Origin: Bin5 sp965220715
GTDB lineage: Bacteria > Chloroflexota > Anaerolineae > Caldilineales > Caldilineaceae
Reading direction: 5' to 3'
Assembly: GCA_965220715.1 (NCBI GenBank)
Contig: OZ244843.1
Span: forward strand, 3,658,001-3,722,000
Length of the DNA stretch: 64,000 bases
Part shown: piece by piece, positions 15,193-22,055 of the stretch
How the letters are laid out: the number at the start of each line of letters is the position of its first letter
Numbering within the stretch: the stretch's first letter is position 1
Translations under genes and position numbers: made by a program
Notes under the pieces: generated by a model
The model's database searches: none
What the model saw: only the letters and a program-made list of their open reading frames with translations
What the model was told of the DNA's origin: nothing

Positions 15193-15966
15193 CTAGGATT
15201 CATGGCCCGACTTCCTGGTTGATATGCGGCTGCGCAAATGAACAGGCTGCGACTTTTCTCGAACTCGCAGGTTTATCATTTCGACGGCGAGCGAAAATGC
15301 CATGGCAAAGTAGGCATAGTTCTTCAGATGAAGTTCCTCAACTGCTTCGTGGAGCCAACCTTCCAGTACCAGCAGGAATCCAATCAGAATTAGAAAAGCC
15401 AGCGCCAGGATTTTCATCGTCGGATGGCGTTCGACGAAGGCGGCGATCGGTCCAGCGAAGAACAGCATGACCGCGGCCGCAACAATGATTGCGGGGACCA
15501 TTACCCACAGGTTGCCTGAGATTCCTACGGCGGTAATGACCGAGTCCAGCGAAAAAACTATGTCAATGAGGATGATCTGAGCAATGACGGAGACGAAAGT
15601 TGCTGTCGCCCGGGTCTTGTCGTCATGTTCAGCCGCCTCCAGCTTTTCGTGGATTTCGAAGGTGCTCTTGCCGATCAGAAACAGGCCTCCGACAAGAAGG
15701 ATCAAGTCGCGGCCGGCGAAACCATGGCCAAAGAGAGAAAACATGGGATGGGTCAGCCGCATGATCCAGGTGATGCTGAACAGGAGCGCGATGCGGGCAA
15801 AAACGGCCAGCCCGATTCCTGTTGAACGGGCCTTGGCCTGCTGGTTGTGGGGCAGCTTTCCGCTCAAGATGGCGATAAAAATTACATTGTCAATGCCGAG
15901 AACGATTTCGAGCAGAACGAGAGTCAGCAGAGCAACCAGATTTTCGGGCTGTATCAGGTCCGTCAT
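15193..15966 (-). CDS. TerC-family membrane protein
   Basis: A 257-residue polytopic membrane protein of the TerC family, associated with tellurite resistance and more recently with metal (manganese) efflux and metalation of exported proteins. Hallmarks are the paired acidic membrane motifs LLEIVLGIDNVIFIAIL near residue 20 and IILIDIVFSLDSVITAVG near residue 135, each with a conserved Asp, plus about seven hydrophobic segments. The ATG at 15966 has AAGGAG 11 nt upstream, better than the TTG seven codons earlier. It interrupts the xdhC-like genes on the opposite strand. The exact substrate cannot be told from sequence. Confidence 0.88.
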   Translation of the reverse strand: MTDLIQPENLVALLTLVLLEIVLGIDNVIFIAILSGKLPHNQQAKARSTGIGLAVFARIALLFSITWIMRLTHPMFSLFGHGFAGRDLILLVGGLFLIGKSTFEIHEKLEAAEHDDKTRATATFVSVIAQIILIDIVFSLDSVITAVGISGNLWVMVPAIIVAAAVMLFFAGPIAAFVERHPTMKILALAFLILIGFLLVLEGWLHEAVEELHLKNYAYFAMAFSLAVEMINLRVREKSQPVHLRSRISTRKSGHES

Positions 15967-16165
15967 GCAGTTTTTGGCTCCTTGCAATGTTGGATATGGG
16001 CAAGGTTTTGCTGGGCGGATGTAAACGCAGTTCTGCTGAAGCGCATGTGATGGATTCTAGCATCTGGTTTGGCGCGTGTCTAGCTCCGAGTGAAGCGCCT
16101 TTCGCAACTGGCCGAAGATCTGCCGAAAATTTCGCTGGCCGGCGCAAATGAAAGTTACGTGAGAA

Positions 16166-17047
16166 ATGCAGAAAGAGTTGCTCAGCACACTGATTGATGC
16201 GATTGAAAAGAGAGAGGCTGTTGCGCTCGTCACTGTCACCGCCGGTGCAGGCGCTTATGCCCAAGCGGTCGGTCGAAATGCAGTGGTTTGGCCCCAACCT
16301 GACCGATGCCCTGTGGGCGGGTTGGGGCTGGGCGAACTGAACAGCGCTGTACTGCAAGATGCCCGGGACGCGGTTGAGCGGAAGAAACACCAGCGCTTTC
16401 ACTATGAGGAAGAGGACGGCAGTTTTTCCGTGTTTGTCGAGGTACAGGCTCGGCCCCCCCATCTGATCATCGCCGGAGCCGGTCACATCGCCGTGCCCAT
16501 GGCCTCAATTGCAAAGACGTGCGACTTTCTGGTAACGGTAATTGATGATCGCCCCCAATTCGCCCATGTTGCCCGCTTCCCAACCGCTGACAGGGTAGTG
16601 GCTAGGCCGTTTCGGCCTGCGCTTGTCGATCTGAGGCAGGGGAAAGAGGTATTCGACAGCGACACCTATCTCGTGCTGGTGACGCGCGGCCACCAGTACG
16701 ACATCGACTGCCTTTTGGAGGTGCTGGATGATCCGGTTGCCTATTTGGGAATGATCGGAAGCCGCCGCCGCATCCGGGCGGTTTTCGAATTGCTCGAAAG
16801 GGAGCAGAACATTCCGGCGTCGAAATTCGACCGGGTTCGAGCGCCAATCGGCATAGATATTGGCGCCATTACGCCGGCAGAGATTGCGGTCTGTATCATG
16901 GCCGAGATCATTTGCGTCCTGCGGGAAGGTTCGCTCCCCGGCTTGAGCGAGCAAATCCAGCGGGAGCGGTCACAGCGCAGAATACGTGCGGCGGAGAGTT
17001 CGAGAAATAGTGGGAACAGGCGGTCGCAAGCAGAACTGGAAAAGTGA
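16166..17047 (+). CDS. XdhC-family molybdenum hydroxylase maturation protein
   Basis: A 293-residue protein with a partial CoxI-like N-terminal domain (about 1-100) and a complete C-terminal XdhC Rossmann domain: LIIAGAGHIAVPMASIAKTC, VIDDRPQFAHVARFPTADRV, YLVLVTRGHQYDIDCL, YLGMIGSRRR and IGIDIGAITPAEIAVCIMAE. These match the XdhC_C family, whose members protect and deliver sulfurated molybdenum cofactor to xanthine or CO dehydrogenase-type enzymes. The last ~45 residues are a basic, low-complexity tail. It continues the maturation theme of the mocA-like and short XdhC genes upstream, from which terC separates it. The target enzyme genes are not in the window. Confidence 0.88.
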   Translation: MQKELLSTLIDAIEKREAVALVTVTAGAGAYAQAVGRNAVVWPQPDRCPVGGLGLGELNSAVLQDARDAVERKKHQRFHYEEEDGSFSVFVEVQARPPHLIIAGAGHIAVPMASIAKTCDFLVTVIDDRPQFAHVARFPTADRVVARPFRPALVDLRQGKEVFDSDTYLVLVTRGHQYDIDCLLEVLDDPVAYLGMIGSRRRIRAVFELLEREQNIPASKFDRVRAPIGIDIGAITPAEIAVCIMAEIICVLREGSLPGLSEQIQRERSQRRIRAAESSRNSGNRRSQAELEK

Positions 17048-17092
17048 AAACAACTTAATGTCACTACCTCCCTAATTGGATAGGCGAACCCG

Positions 17093-17896
17093 ATGGATGA
17101 ATCTGTGGACGTCCAGTCCCACAACAGTTACGCGTGGGATATGGCAGTCGAGCGCAAGAGCAAATGGACCGTGCCCGTCAGTGAGGAGACCATCGCGGCG
17201 GCAAGGCGCGGCGACTGGGAGATTGTCCTTACGCCGACAAAGGCGGTGCCGCGAGGGTGGTTCCCCGATTTTCGCAATGCGGAGATCCTCTGTTTAGCCT
17301 CGGGCGGGGGTCAACAAGGGCCGATACTGGCCGCCGCCGGCGAAAGTACCGGCGCGCGAGTGACCGTATTCGACAACTCTCCCCGGCAGCTGGCCCAGGA
17401 TCGTTTAGTGGCCGAACGCGAGGGTCTGAATCTGTTGACGGTCGAAGGAGACATGCGGGACTTGAAGGCCTTTGCGGACCAGAAATTCGACACGATCGTC
17501 CATCCTTGCTCCAACCTGTTCGTCCCTGAGGTACCCCCGGTATGGAGGGAATGCGGACGCGTACTGAAGCCTGGCGGGGTCTTGCTGGCCGGTTTTGTCA
17601 ACCCGGTACTTTTTCTTTTCGATCAACAAAAGATTGATGAGGGTATTCTGGAGGTCCGACACAAGCTGCCGTATTCAGATCTCACCAGCATTTCCAAATC
17701 GGAGCAGAGAGCGTACATCCTTGCCGGCGAGGCTCTCGAGTTTGGACACACTCTTACAGACCAGATCGGCGGTCAGCTCGATGCCGGTTTCGTATTGACC
17801 GGCTTCTATGAAGATCGATGGGAGGGTCAGCCGCCAGGGGAATATACCGACACCTATATTGCCTCACGTGCGGTAAGACTTAAAGGTTCTCTCTAA
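17093..17896 (+). CDS. SAM-dependent class I methyltransferase
   Basis: A 267-residue protein with the Rossmann methyltransferase fold. Motif I is ILCLASGGGQQGPILAAAG (~residues 65-83), an acidic residue follows in VTVFDNSP, motif II/III is EGDMRDLKAFADQKFDTIVH, and the post-motif region is GRVLKPGGVLLAGFVNPV. The first ~45 residues include YAWDMAVERKSKWTVPVSEE, common to an uncharacterised bacterial methyltransferase group. The substrate is unknown. It starts 45 bp after the XdhC-like gene in the same direction, so co-transcription is possible but unproven. Confidence 0.85.
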   Translation: MDESVDVQSHNSYAWDMAVERKSKWTVPVSEETIAAARRGDWEIVLTPTKAVPRGWFPDFRNAEILCLASGGGQQGPILAAAGESTGARVTVFDNSPRQLAQDRLVAEREGLNLLTVEGDMRDLKAFADQKFDTIVHPCSNLFVPEVPPVWRECGRVLKPGGVLLAGFVNPVLFLFDQQKIDEGILEVRHKLPYSDLTSISKSEQRAYILAGEALEFGHTLTDQIGGQLDAGFVLTGFYEDRWEGQPPGEYTDTYIASRAVRLKGSL

Positions 17897-18064
17897 GAAA
17901 GTAGTCGCGACTTTTGTCTTTTAGGAAAGCTGAATTACAATCTATACAACTGTCTATCGTACAGTTCACCCAATTCGCAGGTCGGTACAAGCCTTCGAGC
18001 AGCCGCACAAAGCGAATGGGAAGCGGAAAGTTGCCAACATTAAGTTGCAAAGGAGCATCCACAA

Positions 18065-18262
18065 ATGGCGTATGCGCATACTAATTCCAAGGGCAGAACT
18101 TACATTCTGCACTCAAGGGAAACCACACTGCGTAACGGACGGCAACAGACTCTCTATTTCTTCGCCAAAGAAGAAAAGGAGGGATCGTTGGAGGCTGTAC
18201 CCGAAGGTTACGAAGTTTCCGAAAGCAAGAACGGCCTGCCCGTCTTGAAACGTTCAAAATAA
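18065..18262 (+). CDS. Conserved-looking small basic protein
   Basis: A 65-residue protein with no signal peptide or membrane segment. It is rich in Lys, Glu and Tyr, with motifs YILHSRETTLRNGRQQTLYF and VPEGYEVSESKNGLPVLKRS. It resembles small lineage-restricted proteins I associate with Chloroflexota genomes (memory of family style, not a database result). AAAGGAG 11 nt upstream supports the ATG. It lies between the methyltransferase and sufE, all on the plus strand. No function can be assigned. Confidence 0.65.
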   Translation: MAYAHTNSKGRTYILHSRETTLRNGRQQTLYFFAKEEKEGSLEAVPEGYEVSESKNGLPVLKRSK

Positions 18263-18318
18263 CAATGCTTCAACCACCATCAATACGGTATTTCTGATGG
18301 AAGCGTTGGCTCTTCTAA

Positions 18319-18786
18319 ATGGAATTCGACCTCACGCTTGAAGAAAAGATCGACCGGACTCCACCGCCGCTGCGCGCGATCATTGAAGATTTCCGCAGTA
18401 TGGAGCCGCGCGAGCGGCTGGAGTCTCTTCTAGATTTTGCTATGGATATGCCGGATCTTCCCGGCTTTCTTCACAACGCCCGCGATCAGATGGAGCAGGT
18501 CCACGAATGCCAGACGCCGATTTTCGTGTTCGCCGACATAGAAGATTCCGGCGTACAGGTTTACATTGACGTACCGAAAGAGTCGCCGACAGTACGGGGC
18601 TACGCCGCGATCGTACAGGAAGGGCTGGAGAGCGCGACCCCGGACACGGTGCTGCAAACGCCGGATGACATTCATTATCTGCTTGGTCTGCATGAGGCGA
18701 TCTCCCCGCAGCGACTGCGAGGTCTCCATGTCCTCATGGCGTATCTGAAGAGGCAAGTTACAGCAAGAATGGCGAAAGGTGAATAA
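18319..18786 (+). CDS. sufE: SufE-family sulfur acceptor protein
   Basis: A 155-residue SufE-like protein. In iron-sulfur cluster assembly SufE accepts persulfide sulfur from the cysteine desulfurase SufS and passes it to the scaffold. The family signature is complete: IIEDFRSMEPRERLESLLDF, LPGFLHNARDQMEQVHECQT with catalytic Cys64, VYIDVPKESPTVRGYAAIVQ, and the C-terminal GLHEAISPQRLRGLHVLMAY. Length and domain order are typical. No sufS, sufB, sufC or sufD is in the window. The stop overlaps the start of the following peptidase gene by 8 nt, implying translational coupling, although the peptidase has no evident link to iron-sulfur assembly. Confidence 0.92.
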   Translation: MEFDLTLEEKIDRTPPPLRAIIEDFRSMEPRERLESLLDFAMDMPDLPGFLHNARDQMEQVHECQTPIFVFADIEDSGVQVYIDVPKESPTVRGYAAIVQEGLESATPDTVLQTPDDIHYLLGLHEAISPQRLRGLHVLMAYLKRQVTARMAKGE

Positions 18787-19840
18787 CGCGCTGACCGATG
18801 TGCAGGGCATTTTGGTCGGCCACTGGTCGGCTCCTGTTCACGGAACCGGCTGTACAGTCGTATTGACGCCCAATGGGAGTTGCTGCGGTGTGGATGTGCG
18901 CGGTTCGGCTCCGGGGACGCGTGAAACTGCGTTGCTTGATCCCGTGGGCCGAGTAGACCTTGTCCATGGGGTACTGCTCAGCGGGGGCTCTGCGTATGGA
19001 TTGGGAGCCGCTCATGGTGTTGTCGACTGGTTGGCACAGCGAGGATATGGTTGGCCGACGCCGGCAGCGCCGGTGCCGATTGTGCCGGCAGCGATCCTTT
19101 ACGACCTGGAATTTGGCGGTTCGACGGTATACCCTACGCAAAGGGACGCCTTTTCTGCTTGCGAGTCCGCAACTGCGGAGGATGAGGGCCGAGGTTCTAT
19201 CGGCGCAGGCGTCGGCTGTACGGTGGGCAAACTGTTAGGAAAGGACTGCTGCACCCGCGGCGGATTAGGTCAGGCGTCTGCGGTCTTGCCTGGCGGCGTC
19301 GTGGTATCTGCGCTGATGGCGGTCAATGCTGTCGGTGATATTGTGGACCCAATGCGGGCTGAATTGGTGGCGGGGGCCCGAGACCCGGATAGTGGCGGAC
19401 TGGTGGACAGTCTGTCAGAGGCGGCTGCCCGCTTCGACTCTTTTTTCCTTCGTTCGCCAGACACGAACCCTGATCAGCGCTCTGCTTCGCAATGCGACGC
19501 TGACCCCGAAACCTCCCGACCAGTCCAGGAAAACACGACCATCGGCGTAATCGCCACGAATCTCAGCCTTCGGAAGACAGAAGTGACCAAGTTGGCACAG
19601 ATGGCGCAAACAGGAGTCAGCCGCACGACGCGACCGGCGCATACTCTTTATGACGGCGACTGCCTGTTCGCGCTGGCTACCGGCGCGCTCGATGCGCAAG
19701 TGGAGTTGAGTCTGCTGGGGGCAGTCGCTGCCGAAGTCGTTGCAGCCGCGGTTCTTGACGGCGTCCTCAGCGCCGCGCCAGCCAACGGCGTGCCAGCCGC
19801 CTCCGATTTGACGCCCCGGAAGCTAACTTCGTCGTCCTAG
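18779..19840 (+). CDS. P1-family (DmpA-like) aminopeptidase
   Basis: A 353-residue member of peptidase family P1/S58 (DmpA, L-aminopeptidase/D-esterase), N-terminal nucleophile hydrolases that mature by self-cleavage. Signatures: VDVRGSAPGTRETALLDP, VLLSGGSAYGLGAAHGVVDW, GRGSIGAGVGCTVGKLLG and the maturation-site region NTTIGVIATNLSL, where Thr253/Thr254 would be the nucleophile candidates (family knowledge). The C-terminus has GDCLFALATGALD. The start is a GTG at 18779 inside the end of sufE. Its TAG stop shares a CTAG palindrome with the convergent PyrK-like gene. It probably hydrolyses short peptides or amides in the cytoplasm; substrate unknown. Confidence 0.9.
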   Translation: MNNALTDVQGILVGHWSAPVHGTGCTVVLTPNGSCCGVDVRGSAPGTRETALLDPVGRVDLVHGVLLSGGSAYGLGAAHGVVDWLAQRGYGWPTPAAPVPIVPAAILYDLEFGGSTVYPTQRDAFSACESATAEDEGRGSIGAGVGCTVGKLLGKDCCTRGGLGQASAVLPGGVVVSALMAVNAVGDIVDPMRAELVAGARDPDSGGLVDSLSEAAARFDSFFLRSPDTNPDQRSASQCDADPETSRPVQENTTIGVIATNLSLRKTEVTKLAQMAQTGVSRTTRPAHTLYDGDCLFALATGALDAQVELSLLGAVAAEVVAAAVLDGVLSAAPANGVPAASDLTPRKLTSSS

Positions 19841-20676
19841 AAACGATTCGAGCGAGATTTCTTGTGGCTGTCATGCCGCAGGACCGGGCCGTCCAAGCAT
19901 AGGACGCTGCCGTTCAGTTCGCATGAGCCGCAGATCCCGATGGCGCAGCGCATATACGCCTCCCACGAGAGCTGGCGCTGGATGCCGTGATTGTCGCCCA
20001 GGCGGTCGACCGCGGAGAGCATTCCGTGGGGACCGCAGGCGCATAACAGATCGATCTTGCCTGCGGCCAGAGGGGCTGCCAGAAGATCTGTGACCAGCCC
20101 AGTCGACCCGGCGCTGCCGTCCTCGGTGCATGTGAGCAGCTCTAACGAGATGGCATCACTTTGCGGTGCTTCCTGCAGGTTGGTGAAGCGATCAGAATAG
20201 AGCAGGTCGGCGGCCGTGCCGGCGCCGATAATGACAGTCAACGCAGAAAGTTGAGGTTGCCAGGCGCGCGCAAGCCAAAGCAAAGGAGCCACACCATATC
20301 CCCCGCCTACGAAGGCTGCGCGCAATCCGGGTCGCGGCAAGCGAAAGCCGTTGCCGAACGGCCCACGAATCCAAAGCATATCGCCGGGGCGCAGTTCATG
20401 CAGCAGATTGGTAAATGGACCGACCGCGGTAATCATCAGAGTGACCGGGTCGGAAGCAACCAGAGAGAAGGGCTTCTCATCGAAGCGCGGCAGCCAGGCC
20501 ATAACGAACTGTCCTGGCGTCGCGTTGAGGCTGATGTCGAGCGTGATCGTCTTCGTGCGGTAGTTGTCGGTTTCGACGGAGCGGATCGGAAAAGGGGAAG
20601 GGAGGAGAAGAGAGCCGGCATGGCCGGATCGGTCATGAACCAAGCCCATGTTCGCACCATGGGGGCGCGGCGTCAT
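19837..20676 (-). CDS. PyrK-like FAD/[2Fe-2S] oxidoreductase
   Basis: A 279-residue ferredoxin-reductase-type protein matching PyrK, the electron-transfer subunit of class 1B dihydroorotate dehydrogenase. It has an N-terminal flavin domain with the FAD motif FDEKPFSLVASDP, a nucleotide-binding motif AAFVGGGYGVAPLLWLA and CACGPHGMLSAV. The C-terminal [2Fe-2S] site is YMRCAIGICGSCELNG plus VLCLDGPVL, with Cys244, 249, 252 and 260. ATG at 20676 is preferred; a GTG three codons earlier abuts the stop of the upstream gene. No pyrD lies nearby. The immediate upstream partner is an F420-type reductase, so a different redox partner is conceivable. Confidence 0.85.
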   Translation of the reverse strand: MTPRPHGANMGLVHDRSGHAGSLLLPSPFPIRSVETDNYRTKTITLDISLNATPGQFVMAWLPRFDEKPFSLVASDPVTLMITAVGPFTNLLHELRPGDMLWIRGPFGNGFRLPRPGLRAAFVGGGYGVAPLLWLARAWQPQLSALTVIIGAGTAADLLYSDRFTNLQEAPQSDAISLELLTCTEDGSAGSTGLVTDLLAAPLAAGKIDLLCACGPHGMLSAVDRLGDNHGIQRQLSWEAYMRCAIGICGSCELNGSVLCLDGPVLRHDSHKKSRSNRF

Positions 20677-20685
20677 TTTCCTCAC

Positions 20686-21111
20686 TCACGCCCGTTCGAG
20701 AATGACAACCGGTATTTCGCGCTCGGTCTTGGCCTGGTAGTCGTTGTAGGCCGGAAAGATATCCGCCATCAGACTCCAGAGAGCGGGTTTTTCATCCGGC
20801 GCGGCGGTGTGGGCAGTGGCGTCGAAGCATTCTGTCCCGACCCGCAACTGCACTGCAGGTGTTTCGACGAGATTGAGATACCAGGACGGGTGATGGCTGG
20901 CGCCCCCGCGGGAGGCGACAATTACATACCTGTCCGCGCCCTCAACCTTGCCATAGATGAGCGGAGTTGTGCGCGCCTCGCCCGTACGCCGCCCGGTTGT
21001 GGTCAGAAGCAGAGTTGGCACACCGTTCCAGATATGGCCGTCCTCGCCGTTGGAATCGAGATAGCGACCTATGTGTTCCTTAACCCAGCCTGGTACTTGG
21101 CGTTCTTCCAT
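20686..21111 (-). CDS. Deazaflavin (F420)-dependent nitroreductase-family protein
   Basis: A 141-residue protein of the Ddn/DUF385 split-barrel family, whose characterised members reduce quinones or nitro compounds with F420H2. Signatures are TLLLTTTGRRTGEARTTPLI, YVIVASRGGASHHPSWYLNL and VQLRVGTECFDATA. The ATG at 21111 has AAGGAGG 8 nt upstream, better than the start ten codons earlier. The gene runs directly into the PyrK-like gene (stop TGA immediately before an in-frame GTG), so the two are almost certainly co-transcribed. F420 use is inferred from family and would require cofactor genes elsewhere. Confidence 0.88.
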   Translation of the reverse strand: MEERQVPGWVKEHIGRYLDSNGEDGHIWNGVPTLLLTTTGRRTGEARTTPLIYGKVEGADRYVIVASRGGASHHPSWYLNLVETPAVQLRVGTECFDATAHTAAPDEKPALWSLMADIFPAYNDYQAKTEREIPVVILERA

Positions 21112-21219
21112 GTCTGTATCCTCCTTGAGATTCAGGCCCATTCATGAACTTTGCCTGCAGTTAGATCAGTCTACCACAACGCAAAAGGCTTTGCACGGCC
21201 AAGCCACTTTTTTTTCTGC

Positions 21220-21248
21220 TTGCAATTGCGGCGTACAGGCGGTATCCT
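21220..21248 (+). promoter_or_regulatory. Sigma70-like promoter of the catabolic island
   Basis: TTGCAA (21220-21225), an exact 17-bp spacer and TATCCT (21243-21248). The predicted start near 21255 lies about 30 nt before the dioxygenase ATG, so this could drive the dioxygenase-sulfatase pair. Confidence 0.5.
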
Positions 21249-21286
21249 CATCAGTTGACGGTTCCAATTTCGCTCAGGAGAGAATC

Positions 21287-22045
21287 ATGAACCTTTCCCT
21301 TGCTCAAGTAGAGGCATACAAAAGCGACGGCTACATCGGCACGATTGACGTGATGGATGGGCCGCAGGTCGCCGATTACCGGCTGGCATTTGACGATTTG
21401 GAGGCCCGAGTCGGCAAGGAAACTGCTCAGATGGGTCTGGTGGACTACCACTTTGACGAGAAGTTTATCTGGGAACTTGCCACACACCCTACGATCCTCG
21501 ACGCCATCGAAAAGTTGGTCGGGCCCAATGTATTTTTGCTTGCGACCCACTTTTTCAACAAGTACGGCGAAGGAAATCAAGCCGAGGCGTTTGTTGCCTG
21601 GCATCAGGACGTGACCTTTTGGGGGCTGGAGCCGCCGATGGCCATCACGGCCTGGTATGCGGTCGACGACAGCGACGAGGAGAACGGCTGTATGCAGGTC
21701 ATTCCCGGAACGCACGTGTCCGGTGTGGTGGAGCACGGCAAGGCCGAGCAGTCCGGCAACCTTCTCAGCATCAACCAGGAGGTCCACGTGTCGCCAGAGC
21801 AATCGGCGAGCGCGGTCGATTTGCCACTCCACGCCGGCCAGGTTTCGATCCACGACGGCACGCTCATTCATGGCAGCCTACCGAATCGGTCGAACAGGCG
21901 GCGCTGCGGGCTAACGCTGCGCTACGTCCCAACGTGGGTGCGGCAGGCCGAGGCCAACTCCTTTGGCGACCGTTGGAAACCTGTGCTGGTGCGTGGGCAG
22001 GATGAGGAGAAGAATTTCGGAGAGTGGAAGACCCGCTGGCAGTGA
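21287..22045 (+). CDS. Phytanoyl-CoA dioxygenase (PhyH)-family protein
   Basis: A 252-residue Fe(II)/2-oxoglutarate dioxygenase-like protein. The iron triad is visible: His106 and Asp108 in AWHQDVTFWG, and distal His195 in IHDGTLIHGSLPNRS, with Arg residues at 204-206 for 2-oxoglutarate. MQVIPGTH is also typical. AGGAGA 5 nt upstream of ATG 21287 fixes the start; the longer open frame begins in non-coding sequence. It is followed after 10 bp by a sulfatase gene. In such loci PhyH proteins are thought to hydroxylate small organic substrates; the actual substrate here is unknown. Confidence 0.9.
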   Translation: MNLSLAQVEAYKSDGYIGTIDVMDGPQVADYRLAFDDLEARVGKETAQMGLVDYHFDEKFIWELATHPTILDAIEKLVGPNVFLLATHFFNKYGEGNQAEAFVAWHQDVTFWGLEPPMAITAWYAVDDSDEENGCMQVIPGTHVSGVVEHGKAEQSGNLLSINQEVHVSPEQSASAVDLPLHAGQVSIHDGTLIHGSLPNRSNRRRCGLTLRYVPTWVRQAEANSFGDRWKPVLVRGQDEEKNFGEWKTRWQ

Positions 22046-22055
22046 GGGCACAGGC

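Noticed and set aside
21255..21268. TTGACGGTTCCAAT shared by the dioxygenase leader and the repeat-domain upstream blocks
   Set aside because: Two of the three copies are paralogous, and a 14-base match somewhere among all pairs in 64 kb is expected by chance.
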